This document shows positions 50,110-59,234 of a DNA stretch of 64,000 bases, piece after piece. The notes beneath the pieces are model-generated. The model was not told the origin of the DNA and did no database searches. It was given only the letters and a program-made list of their open reading frames with translations. The DNA is from Microbispora corallina (GTDB lineage Bacteria > Actinomycetota > Actinomycetes > Streptosporangiales > Streptosporangiaceae): the NCBI RefSeq assembly GCF_016863035.1, contig NZ_BOOC01000011.1, positions 248,001-312,000 of the forward strand, read 5' to 3'. Each line of letters begins with the position of its first letter. Position 1 is the first letter of the stretch. A program made the translations under genes and the position numbers.

Positions 50110-51114
50110 TCAGGAGCCGCGCAGGGCCCGGAGGGACTCGCGCAGCGAGCCCAGGGTGGCGAACACCGCCGTCGGCTCGTAGCCGCAGTGGGCCATGCAG
50201 TTCGCGCAGCGCGGGTCGCGCCCCCGGCCGTACGCGCTCCAGTCGGTCTCCTCGACCAGCTCCCGGTACGTCGGCGCGTAGCCGTCGGCCATCAGGTAGC
50301 AGGGCCGCTGCCAGCCGAACAGCGAGTACGACGGGATGGCCCAGGCGGTGCACGGGAAGTCCACGCGCCCCTCCAGGAAGTCGAGGAAGAGCGGGGAGTG
50401 GTTGAACCGCCACCGGCGGCGGTTCCCGTTCGCGAAGGCCTTGCGGAACAGCTCCCGGGTCTCCCGCACGCCGAGGAAGCAGTCCTGGTCGGGCGCCTTC
50501 TCGTAGGCGTACCCCGGAGAGATCATCATCTCGTCCACGCGCAGGTCGTCGTTGAGGTAGTCGAGCACCTCGATGACGGTCTGCGGGCTGTCGGTCGTGT
50601 AGAAGGTGGTGTTCGTCGTCACCCGGAACCCGCGGCGCCGGCACTCCCGCACGGCGGCGACCGCCTCGTCGAACACCCCCTCCTTGCACACCGAGGCGTC
50701 GTGCCGCTCGCGCAGCCCGTCGATGTGCACCGTCCACGCGAAGTAGCGCGACGGGGTGAACTGGTCGATCTTCTTCGGGATGAGCAGGGCGTTGGTGCAC
50801 AGGAACACGTACTTCCTGCGCCGGACCAGCTCCCCGACCAGCTCGGCGATCTGCGGGTGCATGAGCGGCTCGCCGCCGGCGATGGAGACCATCGGCGCGC
50901 CGCACTCCTCGATCGCGGCGACGGCCTGCTCGACCGGCATGCGCCGCCGCAGCACGTCGGCCGGGTGCTGGATCTTGCCGCAGCCCGCGCAGCGCAGGTT
51001 GCAGGCGAACAGCGGCTCGAGCTCCACGAGCAGCGGGAACTTGGAGCGCCCGCGGATCCTCTGGCCGAGGATGTAGCCGCCGACGCGTAGGGCCTGGCGG
51101 ATCGGCATGGGCAT
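50110..51114 (-). CDS. hpnH: Adenosyl-hopene transferase HpnH (radical SAM)
   Basis: 334-aa radical SAM enzyme that links 5'-deoxyadenosine to the hopene side chain, the first step of extended hopanoids. Seen: CxxxCxxC at C38-C42-C45 (CNLRCAGCG), the SAM-binding GGEP, and a C-terminal Cys group (DPRCANCMAHCG). The ATG at 51114 overlaps the hpnG stop. Last gene of the operon. No later side-chain genes (hpnJ, hpnO, hpnN) are in the window. Confidence 0.94.
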   Translation of the reverse strand: MPMPIRQALRVGGYILGQRIRGRSKFPLLVELEPLFACNLRCAGCGKIQHPADVLRRRMPVEQAVAAIEECGAPMVSIAGGEPLMHPQIAELVGELVRRRKYVFLCTNALLIPKKIDQFTPSRYFAWTVHIDGLRERHDASVCKEGVFDEAVAAVRECRRRGFRVTTNTTFYTTDSPQTVIEVLDYLNDDLRVDEMMISPGYAYEKAPDQDCFLGVRETRELFRKAFANGNRRRWRFNHSPLFLDFLEGRVDFPCTAWAIPSYSLFGWQRPCYLMADGYAPTYRELVEETDWSAYGRGRDPRCANCMAHCGYEPTAVFATLGSLRESLRALRGS

Positions 51115-51854
51115 CAGGGTCCTCCTTCGCTCGCGCGCGCCCGGCCGTCCCGCCCGTCCCGTCCGGCGCCGGACGCCCGCCGCGGGCCGGCCGGGCCGGA
51201 GCCGGGTTCGGCGGGCGGGGACCTGGTGGCCTCGTCCCATCGGACCAGGGCGGGACCGATCCGGCGCAGCGCGCGCAGGGCCGCGAGCGCGCCGGGGACG
51301 GTCGCCGGGCTGAGCAGGGGGACGGCGGGGGTGTCGACCACGACCCGGACGGCGGCGAACGGACGGCCCTCGGCGGCGGCCGCGAGCGGGCCGCTCTCCA
51401 TGTCGGCCGCCCGGGCGCCCTCCGCCGCGAGGCGGCGCCGCCCGGCCCCGTGGACCACGCGCGGGGACGTCACGAGGGGGCCGGTCCGCACGGGCAGCCC
51501 CGCCCGCGCGAGGTCGGCCGCCAGCGCGGGTCCGTACGGGCAGGGGAGGACGGCGCCGTCCCAGCGGACCTCGGTCGCCACGAGGACGTCCCCCGGGCGG
51601 AGGCCGTCGTCGAGGGCGCCGCCGAGCCCGGCGACGGCGAGCGCGTCGAACGGCGGCAGCGCCGCCGCCGCGCGCGCCGCCCGCACGGGTCCCATTCCCA
51701 CGCGCACCACCAGAGGGGAGCGCCCCGGCCCGCTCACCGAAGGAGAGCGTCGCGGCCCGCTCATCAGAGGGGAGCGCCGCGGCCCGTCATCGAGGCCGCG
51801 CCGGATCGCGCGCGACTCCAGAGCCAGCGCGACGCAGACGACGAGGCCGGTCAC
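51114..51854 (-). CDS. hpnG: Adenosylhopane nucleosidase/phosphorylase-like protein HpnG
   Basis: 246-aa purine-nucleoside-phosphorylase-like protein expected to remove adenine from adenosylhopane. Seen: VCVALALESRAIRRG at the start, AVAGLGGALDDGLRPGDV, and ADMESGPLAAAA with the nucleoside-binding Glu. Residues about 24-49 are a tandem repeat (RRSPLMSGP, RRSPSVSGP, GRSPLV) not normal in the family; the C-terminal 35 residues are Gly/Arg-rich. The GTG at 51854 overlaps the end of shc (GTGA). Confidence 0.87.
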   Translation of the reverse strand: MTGLVVCVALALESRAIRRGLDDGPRRSPLMSGPRRSPSVSGPGRSPLVVRVGMGPVRAARAAAALPPFDALAVAGLGGALDDGLRPGDVLVATEVRWDGAVLPCPYGPALAADLARAGLPVRTGPLVTSPRVVHGAGRRRLAAEGARAADMESGPLAAAAEGRPFAAVRVVVDTPAVPLLSPATVPGALAALRALRRIGPALVRWDEATRSPPAEPGSGPAGPRRASGAGRDGRDGRARASEGGP

Positions 51855-53734
51855 GGTGGCGCGTCCTCGCCCGCGCGCAGGTACCGGCCGAGCGCGCCGA
51901 CCGGGAAGACGAGCCGGTAGAGGTGGTAGTTGATGTAGAAGTCGCCCGGGAAGCCGGTGCCCGTGAAGTGGGGCTCGTCCCAGGTGCCGTCCGGCCGCTG
52001 GTGCCCGGTCAGCCAGCGCACCCCCCGCTCCACCGCCGGCGACCGCCCGTCGGCGGCCAGCAGCCCGATGAGCGCCCACGCGGTCTGGGAGGCGGTCGAG
52101 GCGCCCTGGCCGATCCAGCGGCGGTCCCGGTAGGAGCGCAGGTCCTCGCCCCAGCCGCCGTCGGGGTTCTGGTGGGCCCTCAGCCACGCCGCCCCCCGCC
52201 GCACGCACGCCGCCCCCGGGCGCACCCCCGCCGCCAGGAGGGCGGGCAGCACGGCCCCCGTCCCGTACACGTGGTTGGCCCCCCACCGGCCGAACCACGA
52301 TCCGTCCTGCTCCTGGGCCCGCAGCAGCCACAGCACGGCCCGCCGTACGACGGGGGAGCGGGCGTGCCCCTCGGCGGCCAGCGCCTCGACGACGTGCGCG
52401 GTGACGTCGGCCGACGGCGGGTCGATGACCGCGCCGAAGTCGCAGAACGGCAGCCGGGTGCACAGCGCGCGGGTGTTGTCGGCGTCGAACGCGGCGAAGC
52501 CGCCGTCGCGCGACGCCATCCCCGCCATCCACCGCAGCCCGCGGGCGATCGCCGGCCGCGCGTCGGCCCGGCCCGTACGGCGGAGGGCGAGGATCACCTC
52601 GGCCGTGTCGTCGGTGTCGGGGTAGCCGTCGTTGTCGAACTCGAACGCCCACCCGCCGGGAGGCAGCGCCGGCCGCCGGACCGCCCAGTCGCCGGTGACC
52701 GTGATCTCCTCGCCCAGCAGCCAGGTGGCGGCGCGGTCGACGGCGGGGTGACGGGCGGGCACGCCCGCGTCGAGCAGCGCCCCCACCGCGAGGGCCGTGT
52801 CCCACACCGGGGACTGGCAGGCCTCCAGCCTGCGGCCGTTCCCGTCGCGGATGGTGAAGCGCTCCAGCCCCTCCAGGCCCCTGCGGACGACCGGGTCGTC
52901 CAGGCCGCGGCCCTCCAGGTGGAGCGCGATGAGCGAGTAGACCCACGGCGGCTGGATCCCGCCCCAGGAGCCGTCGGCCTCCTGCCGGGCGACGACCCAC
53001 TCCGCCGCCCGGCGCAGCGCGGCCCGGCGCAGCCACGGGACCGGCCGCCGCCCGTACCGGTGCAGCGCCCGGTCGAGCGCCTCGAAGGCCGCGTCCCAGC
53101 CCGTCCGCCGGCCGTGGCCGGGACGGCGGCCGGTGCGCAGCTCCGCGATGCCGAACGGCAGCGGCCGCACGGGCCGGTGCGCGCTCACGATGGTCAGCGG
53201 CACGATCGTCTGCCGGGCCCAGCAGGCCCAGTCGTACACGTTCAGCGGGACCCACGGCGGCAGGAGGATCATCTCCGGGGGCAGCACCGGGAGGTCGTCC
53301 CAGGGCCACTGGCCGAACAGGGCGAGCCAGATCCGGGTGAAGACCCTCGTCGCCTCGACGCCCCCGGCCTCCCGGGCGAAGGCGGCGGCCGCGCGCATGT
53401 GCGGCGCCTCCGGCGGGTCGCCCGCGAGCCGCAGCGCCACGTACGCCTCGACCGTGGTGGACAGGTCACCGGGGCCGCCGTGGAAGGTGGCCCAGGTGCC
53501 GTCGGCGCGCTGCTGGGAGCGGATCCAGCGGGCCGCCCCGTCCGTGTCCTCCGCGGTCCGCACGCCGAGGAACTCGCGCAGGAGCAGGTCCTCGGCGTCC
53601 ATCGTCACGTTGGTCTGCAGCTCGCCCTTCCACCACCCTTCGGGCGACTGGAGGCCGAGCAGGTGGTCGCGGGCCGCGCTCAGCGCCGCCTCCGCCTCGC
53701 GCACGCCGGGAGCGGCGTCCCTGGCGATCGTCAT
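51851..53734 (-). CDS. shc: Squalene-hopene cyclase
   Basis: 627-aa cyclase (HpnF) converting squalene to hopene/hopanol on the membrane. Seen: the protonation motif DTDDTA at 373-378, and several QW repeats (QEADGSWGG, QEQDGSWFGRW, QNPDGGWGED, QRPDGTWDE). Full family length. ATG at 53734 overlaps the hpnE stop (ATGA). Core gene of the hpnC-D-E-F-G-H operon. Confidence 0.97.
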   Translation of the reverse strand: MTIARDAAPGVREAEAALSAARDHLLGLQSPEGWWKGELQTNVTMDAEDLLLREFLGVRTAEDTDGAARWIRSQQRADGTWATFHGGPGDLSTTVEAYVALRLAGDPPEAPHMRAAAAFAREAGGVEATRVFTRIWLALFGQWPWDDLPVLPPEMILLPPWVPLNVYDWACWARQTIVPLTIVSAHRPVRPLPFGIAELRTGRRPGHGRRTGWDAAFEALDRALHRYGRRPVPWLRRAALRRAAEWVVARQEADGSWGGIQPPWVYSLIALHLEGRGLDDPVVRRGLEGLERFTIRDGNGRRLEACQSPVWDTALAVGALLDAGVPARHPAVDRAATWLLGEEITVTGDWAVRRPALPPGGWAFEFDNDGYPDTDDTAEVILALRRTGRADARPAIARGLRWMAGMASRDGGFAAFDADNTRALCTRLPFCDFGAVIDPPSADVTAHVVEALAAEGHARSPVVRRAVLWLLRAQEQDGSWFGRWGANHVYGTGAVLPALLAAGVRPGAACVRRGAAWLRAHQNPDGGWGEDLRSYRDRRWIGQGASTASQTAWALIGLLAADGRSPAVERGVRWLTGHQRPDGTWDEPHFTGTGFPGDFYINYHLYRLVFPVGALGRYLRAGEDAPP

Positions 53735-55107
53735 GCCGGCCACCCCTCGGCCGCGCCGGGGACCTCCCCGGCCGCCGCCTGCTCCAGATGCCGCCTCGCC
53801 AGGCGGGCCGCCTCCAGGCCGCTGCGCACGGCTCCCTCCATCGTGTCGGGCCAGCCCGTGTCGGTCCACGCGCCGGCGAGGTACAGCCCGGGCCAGCGGG
53901 TGGCCGCGCCGGGCCGCAGCGCGCCGCTGCCGGGGGACTGGCGGAAGGTCGCCCGCCGCTCCCGGGTGACGAAGAAGTCGCGCACCGCGGCCCGCCGCGC
54001 GGCCGGGAGCAGCCGTACGAGCTCGGGGACGAACGACTCCCGCATCTCCGACGTCGGCACCTCGATCCAGCGCCGCGCGGCCGACACCGAGACCGCGAGG
54101 TACTGCCCGCCGGTCACCCCTCCTGCCACGGTCTTGTCGAAGATCCACTGCACCGGCGAGCCCACCGCGGCGGCGAACGGCAGCGTCGTGACCGGCCGGT
54201 CGTACACGACGTGCACGTTGACGATGGGGCTGGCTCCGAGCCCGCGCCACCGGTCCCGGCCGGGGGCCGCACCCGCGGGCACCAGCCGCGCCGCCTGCTG
54301 GTGGGGCGTCGCCAGGACCACGGCGGACGCCGCGATCCTGGCGCCGTCCACGACGATCCACGGCCCCGGGCCGACGGCCTGGACCTTGGCCGACAACCGG
54401 ACCCGGCCGCCCCGCCTCTCGATCGCCGCGAGGGCGGCCGTCCCGTGGAGCTCGCCGAGGGGGACGGCGGGCACCCCGATGTCTGCGGCGCCGGCCCGCC
54501 CGAGCAGGGCCGTGGTGAAGACCATGGCGGCCGGGCCGAGCGCGGCCTCGTCGGCGCCGATGTTGAGGGCGGCCACCGCGAACAGGTCCCAGAGGGCGTC
54601 CCTGGCCGCCCGTCCCTGCCCGTGCTCGGCCAGCCAGGCGCCGAGCCCGATGCCGTCGAGCCGCGGGTCGGCCGGGTCGAGCCCGCGCAGCGCGAGCGCC
54701 CCGCGGACCGCCCGCAGCCGGTCGGCCGGCGAGAGCAGCCCGTACGCCGTGAGGGCGGGGAGCAGGTGGAGCGGCCCGGGCAGGCGTCCGCGGCGCAGCC
54801 GTCCCCGCCGCCCGCCGGGCGTGAGGACCCGCACGTCGAAGCGGTCCTGCAGGCGCACCCGGCCGGACACGCCGAGCCGGTCGAGCAGCCCGCGGTACGC
54901 CGTGCAGCAGCGCAGGAAGACGTGCTGGCCGTTGTCGGCCACCAGGCCGCCGCGATCGAAGGAGTGCGTGGCGCCGCCCAGCCGTGGCCGCGCCTCGTAC
55001 ACGGTCACCGGCAGGCCCGCCTCGGTGAGCGCGAGGGCCGCCGCGATGCCGGCGAGCCCACCGCCGACGACGGCGACCGGCGGCGGGCAGGCGTCGCGCC
55101 GCGTCAT
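53731..55107 (-). CDS. hpnE: Hydroxysqualene dehydroxylase HpnE
   Basis: 458-aa FAD-dependent enzyme that reduces hydroxysqualene to squalene. Seen: the dinucleotide motif VAVVGGGLAGIAAALAL at 11-27, RPRLGG, and C-terminal YLAGAWTDTGWPDTMEGAV. With HpnC and HpnD it makes squalene from farnesyl diphosphate without a classical squalene synthase. ATG at 55107, overlapping the hpnD stop. Confidence 0.94.
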   Translation of the reverse strand: MTRRDACPPPVAVVGGGLAGIAAALALTEAGLPVTVYEARPRLGGATHSFDRGGLVADNGQHVFLRCCTAYRGLLDRLGVSGRVRLQDRFDVRVLTPGGRRGRLRRGRLPGPLHLLPALTAYGLLSPADRLRAVRGALALRGLDPADPRLDGIGLGAWLAEHGQGRAARDALWDLFAVAALNIGADEAALGPAAMVFTTALLGRAGAADIGVPAVPLGELHGTAALAAIERRGGRVRLSAKVQAVGPGPWIVVDGARIAASAVVLATPHQQAARLVPAGAAPGRDRWRGLGASPIVNVHVVYDRPVTTLPFAAAVGSPVQWIFDKTVAGGVTGGQYLAVSVSAARRWIEVPTSEMRESFVPELVRLLPAARRAAVRDFFVTRERRATFRQSPGSGALRPGAATRWPGLYLAGAWTDTGWPDTMEGAVRSGLEAARLARRHLEQAAAGEVPGAAEGWPA

Positions 55108-55967
55108 CGGCCGGCTCCCGCCACGGCGCGGGCGGCCACCATCGCCTTGACCCAGGGCGCGAGCGACAGGCGTCCCCCGAGCACGTCCGCCGGGTCGGAG
55201 GCGATGCGGCCGAGCAGTCGCCGGTAGATGCCGGCCATCGCCGCGGTGCAGGCGGCGCTGCGCCTGTCGAGCAGGCCGATGAGCCGCATGCCCTCGGCGT
55301 ACCAGGTCAGCGCCCGTTCGGCCTCGAACCGGATGAGCCGCGTCAGGCGCTCGGGCGGGTCGGTGAAGCGCCCCTCCGCGTCGAGGCCGAGCATGCACCC
55401 GAACCGGCGCAGGTCCTCGCCCGGGAGGTAGACGCGCCCGGCCAGCCGGTCCTCGCCGAGGTCGCGCAGGATGTTGGTGAGCTGGAGCGCCACCCCGAGG
55501 GCGTCCGCCAGCCGCTCGGCCCGCCCGCCGCACTCCTCGGCGCAGCCGAACACGCCGAGCGACAGCCGCCCGATCGATCCGGCGACGTCGCGGCAGTAGG
55601 CCACGAGGTCGTCGTAGGTCTCGTAGGACGCCCCGGTGACGTCGGCCGTGCATCCGTCGATGAGCTCCTCGAACGCGGGGAGCGGGATGGGGAAGCGGGC
55701 CGCCGCGTCGTGCAGCGCGACGAGGACCGGGTCGCCGGGGTCGGGCTCCGCCGCGCGGATCTGCGCGCGGGCCGCGGACAGCGCCGCCAGCCGCCGATCC
55801 GCCGGTCCCGTGCCGTCCCCGATGTCGTCGACGCGCCGGGCGAACGCGTAGACCGCGCTGAGCGCCCGCCGCTTCGGCGGCGGCAGCAGCCGGATGCCGT
55901 ACGCGAAGTTCCGCGCACGGAGGCGGACGATCCGCTCGCAGTGCCGGTAGGCCTCGGTCGCCGTCAC
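55104..55967 (-). CDS. hpnD: Presqualene diphosphate synthase HpnD
   Basis: 287-aa squalene/phytoene-synthase family protein. Both Asp-rich metal motifs are seen: DDIGD at 47-51 and LQLTNILRDLGED; also YCRDVAGSIGRL. Assigned HpnD rather than HpnC by its position after hpnC and its closeness to phytoene synthase. GTG at 55967, 4 bp after hpnC. Confidence 0.92.
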   Translation of the reverse strand: MTATEAYRHCERIVRLRARNFAYGIRLLPPPKRRALSAVYAFARRVDDIGDGTGPADRRLAALSAARAQIRAAEPDPGDPVLVALHDAAARFPIPLPAFEELIDGCTADVTGASYETYDDLVAYCRDVAGSIGRLSLGVFGCAEECGGRAERLADALGVALQLTNILRDLGEDRLAGRVYLPGEDLRRFGCMLGLDAEGRFTDPPERLTRLIRFEAERALTWYAEGMRLIGLLDRRSAACTAAMAGIYRRLLGRIASDPADVLGGRLSLAPWVKAMVAARAVAGAGR

Positions 55968-55971
55968 CCGC

Positions 55972-56814
55972 TCACCTTCCCCTCGCGAGGATCCGCAGCC
56001 AGGCGCGCAGCAGAACGGTCCGGCGGGGCCGGACCGCGCGCCCGAGAACGTCGTGGCCGTGTCGTTCCAGGGCCGCGACCACGGCCCGGCCGCCCGCGAC
56101 GTATCCGGCCACCGCCGTGCGCGCGACGCCGGGCAGCGTGCCGACCAGCGGCGCGCCCTCGTCGAGCAGGTGCGCGGCGCGCCGCGTCTGGAGCGCGACC
56201 ACGTCGCGCAGCGGCTCGGTGTTTTGCACGGCAGTCAGGTCCGCCTCGGCGCAGCCGAGGCGCCGCAGGTCCTCCGCGGGCAGGTAGACCCGGCCGCGTG
56301 CGAGGTCCTCGCCGACGTCCTGGCAGTGCTCGAGGATCTGGAGCGCCGAGCAGATCCGGTCGGACAGCGCGATCCGGTCCGGGGTCGCGGCGCCGAAGAC
56401 GTGGAGGACGATCCGCCCGACCGGGTTGGCCGACAGGGCGCAGTAGCCGAGCAGGTCGGCGAAGGTCTCGTACCGGCTCACCTCCTGGTCGCGGCGGTTC
56501 GCCTCCACCAGGTGGTGGAACGGCTCGGCGGGGACGGCGCAGGCCCGGACGGTGGGGGCGAGGACGCGCACCACCCCGAGGTGGGGTGGTCGTCCCGCGT
56601 ACAGGCGGCGCAGGTCGGCGTCGACCGCGTCGAGCAGCTCCCGCCGCTCGCCCGGTGGGGCCTCGTCGCCGATGTCGTCCACCCGCCGGGCGAAGCCGTA
56701 GACCGCGAGGAGGTGCCGGCGGACGGAACGGGGGAGCAGGAGGGAGGCCACCGGAAAGTTCTCCCGGCGCGGGGGTGCCGCGTCGAGGTGGTGGAGCGCG
56801 GCCTCGGAGGACAT
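55972..56814 (-). CDS. hpnC: Hydroxysqualene synthase HpnC
   Basis: 280-aa squalene/phytoene-synthase family protein: N-terminal ENFPVASLLLPRSVRRHLLAVYGFARRVDDIGDE is typical of HpnC, the second motif is LQILEHCQDVGED. Converts presqualene diphosphate to hydroxysqualene. ATG at 56814 with GGAG upstream. First gene of the operon. The 398 bp upstream (56815-57212) contain no gene; the operon promoter should be there but I cannot point to it. Confidence 0.93.
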   Translation of the reverse strand: MSSEAALHHLDAAPPRRENFPVASLLLPRSVRRHLLAVYGFARRVDDIGDEAPPGERRELLDAVDADLRRLYAGRPPHLGVVRVLAPTVRACAVPAEPFHHLVEANRRDQEVSRYETFADLLGYCALSANPVGRIVLHVFGAATPDRIALSDRICSALQILEHCQDVGEDLARGRVYLPAEDLRRLGCAEADLTAVQNTEPLRDVVALQTRRAAHLLDEGAPLVGTLPGVARTAVAGYVAGGRAVVAALERHGHDVLGRAVRPRRTVLLRAWLRILARGR

Positions 56815-57212
56815 GAGGGGAGGATCTCCTACGCATGTCGCTACAAAACACCGCATAAGGGACGTACGGCTTTGCCTGGGTAAGGGTCCGGAACGGCGAC
56901 GGCCGCAACGGGGGCGGGTTCGTCCGGGGAGGGCAAAAGGCCGGTCGTCCTCTTCGGATGCTGGGGATGGTGTCCTTTCCCGCCGCTTTGGCCGTACCGG
57001 CGGGGGGTAAAAGCTTGCCGCCGTCCCGCGTCGCGGTGTCCTCCCGTCCCCCGGGGTACGACCTGCTGTGGGGCGTGAGCACGACCCGCGGGCAGGGGGC
57101 GCCGTACCCGGCGGCCGGGCACGCAGCCGGCGCGGGTCGGCGGACGGCCTGCGCAGGGGAGGCCACGTCGATGCAGCTCAGTGGACGGTCTGCCGCCCCG
57201 CGGCGGGCGCGG

Positions 57213-57923
57213 TCAGTGGACGGCGTGCTCCGCCAGCGGGCCGACCTGGAGACCGGCCGCCCGGCAGCGGTCCACCACCGGCGCGAGGGCCCCCAGCGCC
57301 GAGCGCCAGGAACCGGGTGCGGAGGTGTGGTCGCAGTCATGGAGCAGCAGGGTCGCGCCGCCGCGCAGGCCGGGCGTGAGGGACGCCTCGACCGAGGCGG
57401 GGGTGGCGCCCGCCGTCCAGTCGCGGCCCCAGGCCGTCCAGAGGACGGGGCGGAGCCCATGCCGGCGCGCCGCGATCAGGGCCTCCGCGCTCAGCACCCC
57501 GTAGGGCGGCCGGTACCAGGCCGGGCGCGTCCCCGTGACCTCGGTGACGAGGCGCGCGGCCCGGCCCATCTCGGCGGTGACCCGGCCCGGACGGCGGAGC
57601 AGGGTGGGGTCGTGACGCCAGCCGTGGACCGCCATCTCGTGACCGGCCTCGGCGATCCGGCGGCCCGTGCCGGGATGGCGTTCCAGCATCTCGCCCAGGA
57701 CGAAGAAGGTCGCCCGGCAGCCGAGCCGGTCCAGCTCGTCGAGGAACCGCGGCGTGGAGGCGGGATCCGGGCCGTCGTCGAACGTCAGCGCGACGTGGCC
57801 GGGCGCGCCGTCCCCCGACAGCCCGGGCACCCACCGGCGTACGGCGGGCAGCCAGGTCGCGGCGGGCCCGGCGTGGAGCAGGGCGCCCCCGGCCAGCCCG
57901 AACGCCAGCGCGGCACGCGTCAC
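57213..57923 (-). CDS. NodB-family polysaccharide deacetylase
   Basis: 236-aa protein with an N-terminal hydrophobic segment (AALAFGLAGGALLHAG), then LTFDDGPDP with Asp49-Asp50, HGWRH with the metal His, RPPYG, and a C-terminal LLHDCDH. Acts on N-acetylated sugars outside the membrane or on lipid-linked sugars. The GTG at 57923 follows TGGAGGG. Divergent from the glycosyltransferase, so the pair may act on the same glycolipid. Confidence 0.92.
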   Translation of the reverse strand: MTRAALAFGLAGGALLHAGPAATWLPAVRRWVPGLSGDGAPGHVALTFDDGPDPASTPRFLDELDRLGCRATFFVLGEMLERHPGTGRRIAEAGHEMAVHGWRHDPTLLRRPGRVTAEMGRAARLVTEVTGTRPAWYRPPYGVLSAEALIAARRHGLRPVLWTAWGRDWTAGATPASVEASLTPGLRGGATLLLHDCDHTSAPGSWRSALGALAPVVDRCRAAGLQVGPLAEHAVH

Positions 57924-58070
57924 CCCTCCAGTGTGCGCGACCGCCCCCGCGACCGTCCGGAGTGCCCGCGTGACGACGGCGGGGAGGGGGGCGGCCATGG
58001 CGACGGGGTTCCGGGGCGACGGCGGCGCGGACGGTCGACGGCGACGGTGTAGGTGAAGGCGGTGGGGTCG

Positions 58071-59234
58071 ATGACCGCGGAGCGGGACAGGACGGTACTG
58101 ATCCTCAGCGCCGGCATGGGCGCGGGGCATGACCGGGTCGCCGCGGAGCTGGCGTCCCGGCTCGCGGCGGGGGGCGCCGGGGCGCGGGTGCTCGACGTGC
58201 TCGACCTGCTGCCGCTGAGGCTCGGGGCCGCGCTGCGCGGCGGTTACCGATGGGCCGTCGGCTCGGCGCCCTGGCTGTACGCGCTGACCTACCGGGTCTT
58301 CTTCGTCTCCGGCCGGACGCCTCCGGCCTCGCCGCTGACGTGGCTGCTGGCGCGCCGCCTGGAGGAGGTCGTACGGCGCCTGCGGCCGGTGGCTGTGGTC
58401 TCCACGTTCCACGTGGCCGCGCAGGCCGCCGGGCACCTGCGGGCGGCGGGCCGGCTCGCGGTCCCCAGCACGGTGGTGGTCACCGACTTCGCGGCCCACC
58501 GGCTGTGGCTGCATCCGGGCAACGACCGGTACCTGTGCCCCGACCCCGCCACGGCCGCCGCGGTGTGCGCCGCCACCGGCCGCCCCGCGTACCGCCACGC
58601 GCCGCTCGTGCGGCCGGACGTCGCCCGGGTCCGCTCGGACGGTGCCCGCTCGGACGTCGCCCGGGTCCGCTCGGACGGTGCCCGCTCGGACGGTGCCCGC
58701 TTGGACGGTGCCCGCTCGGACGGGGTCCGCGAACAGTTGGGGGCGCGCCCGGGCGACCGGCTGGTGCTGGTCTCCGCCGGTTCCTGGGGCGTCGGGCGGG
58801 TGGAGGAGACGGCCCGCGTCCTGGCCGCGACCGGGCGCCACCTGCCCGTCGTGCTGTGCGGCGCCAACGACCGGCTGCGCCGCCGGATCGAGCGCGCGGG
58901 TGCCGGGCTCGCCCTCGGCTGGCGCGACGACGTGCCCGCCCTGCTCGCCGCCGCGTACGCCCTCGTGGACAACGCCGCCGGCCTGACCTGCAAGGAGGCG
59001 TTCGCCGCAGGCGTGCCCGTGGTGTCCTACCGGCCCATCCCGGGACACGGTGGGGACGGCGCCGCCGCGATGGCGCGGTCCGGGCTCGCCCTCTACGCCC
59101 GCGACGCGGCCCAGCTGGTCGCCGCCCTGGACCGGCTCGACGGCACGGCGGAGCGGGAGGCGCTGGTGGCACGGGCGGCGGCCCTGTTCAGCGCGGCGCC
59201 CGCCGAGTCGCTTGTCGCCCTTCCGCCGGAGTGA
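58071..59234 (+). CDS. MGDG-synthase/MurG-like glycosyltransferase (GT28 type)
   Basis: 387-aa glycosyltransferase. The N-terminal half has ILSAGMGAGHDRVAAEL (family GxGHxxAA), and the C-terminal half VLVSAGSWGVGRVEE, LGWRDDVPALLAAAYALVDNAAGLTCKEAFAAGVPVV with the nucleotide-sugar site. An arginine/aspartate repeat (RSDGA units) at 184-219 fills the interdomain linker. ATG at 58071 after GGTGGGG. The last 47 bp overlap the convergent transporter gene. Likely adds a sugar to a diacylglycerol or polyprenyl lipid. Confidence 0.88.
   Translation: MTAERDRTVLILSAGMGAGHDRVAAELASRLAAGGAGARVLDVLDLLPLRLGAALRGGYRWAVGSAPWLYALTYRVFFVSGRTPPASPLTWLLARRLEEVVRRLRPVAVVSTFHVAAQAAGHLRAAGRLAVPSTVVVTDFAAHRLWLHPGNDRYLCPDPATAAAVCAATGRPAYRHAPLVRPDVARVRSDGARSDVARVRSDGARSDGARLDGARSDGVREQLGARPGDRLVLVSAGSWGVGRVEETARVLAATGRHLPVVLCGANDRLRRRIERAGAGLALGWRDDVPALLAAAYALVDNAAGLTCKEAFAAGVPVVSYRPIPGHGGDGAAAMARSGLALYARDAAQLVAALDRLDGTAEREALVARAAALFSAAPAESLVALPPE

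Noticed and set aside
57177..57225. Repeated TCAGTGGACGG near the end of the deacetylase gene
   Set aside because: Only 11 bp, once inside the gene end and once just beyond it; too short to call a duplication or attachment site.
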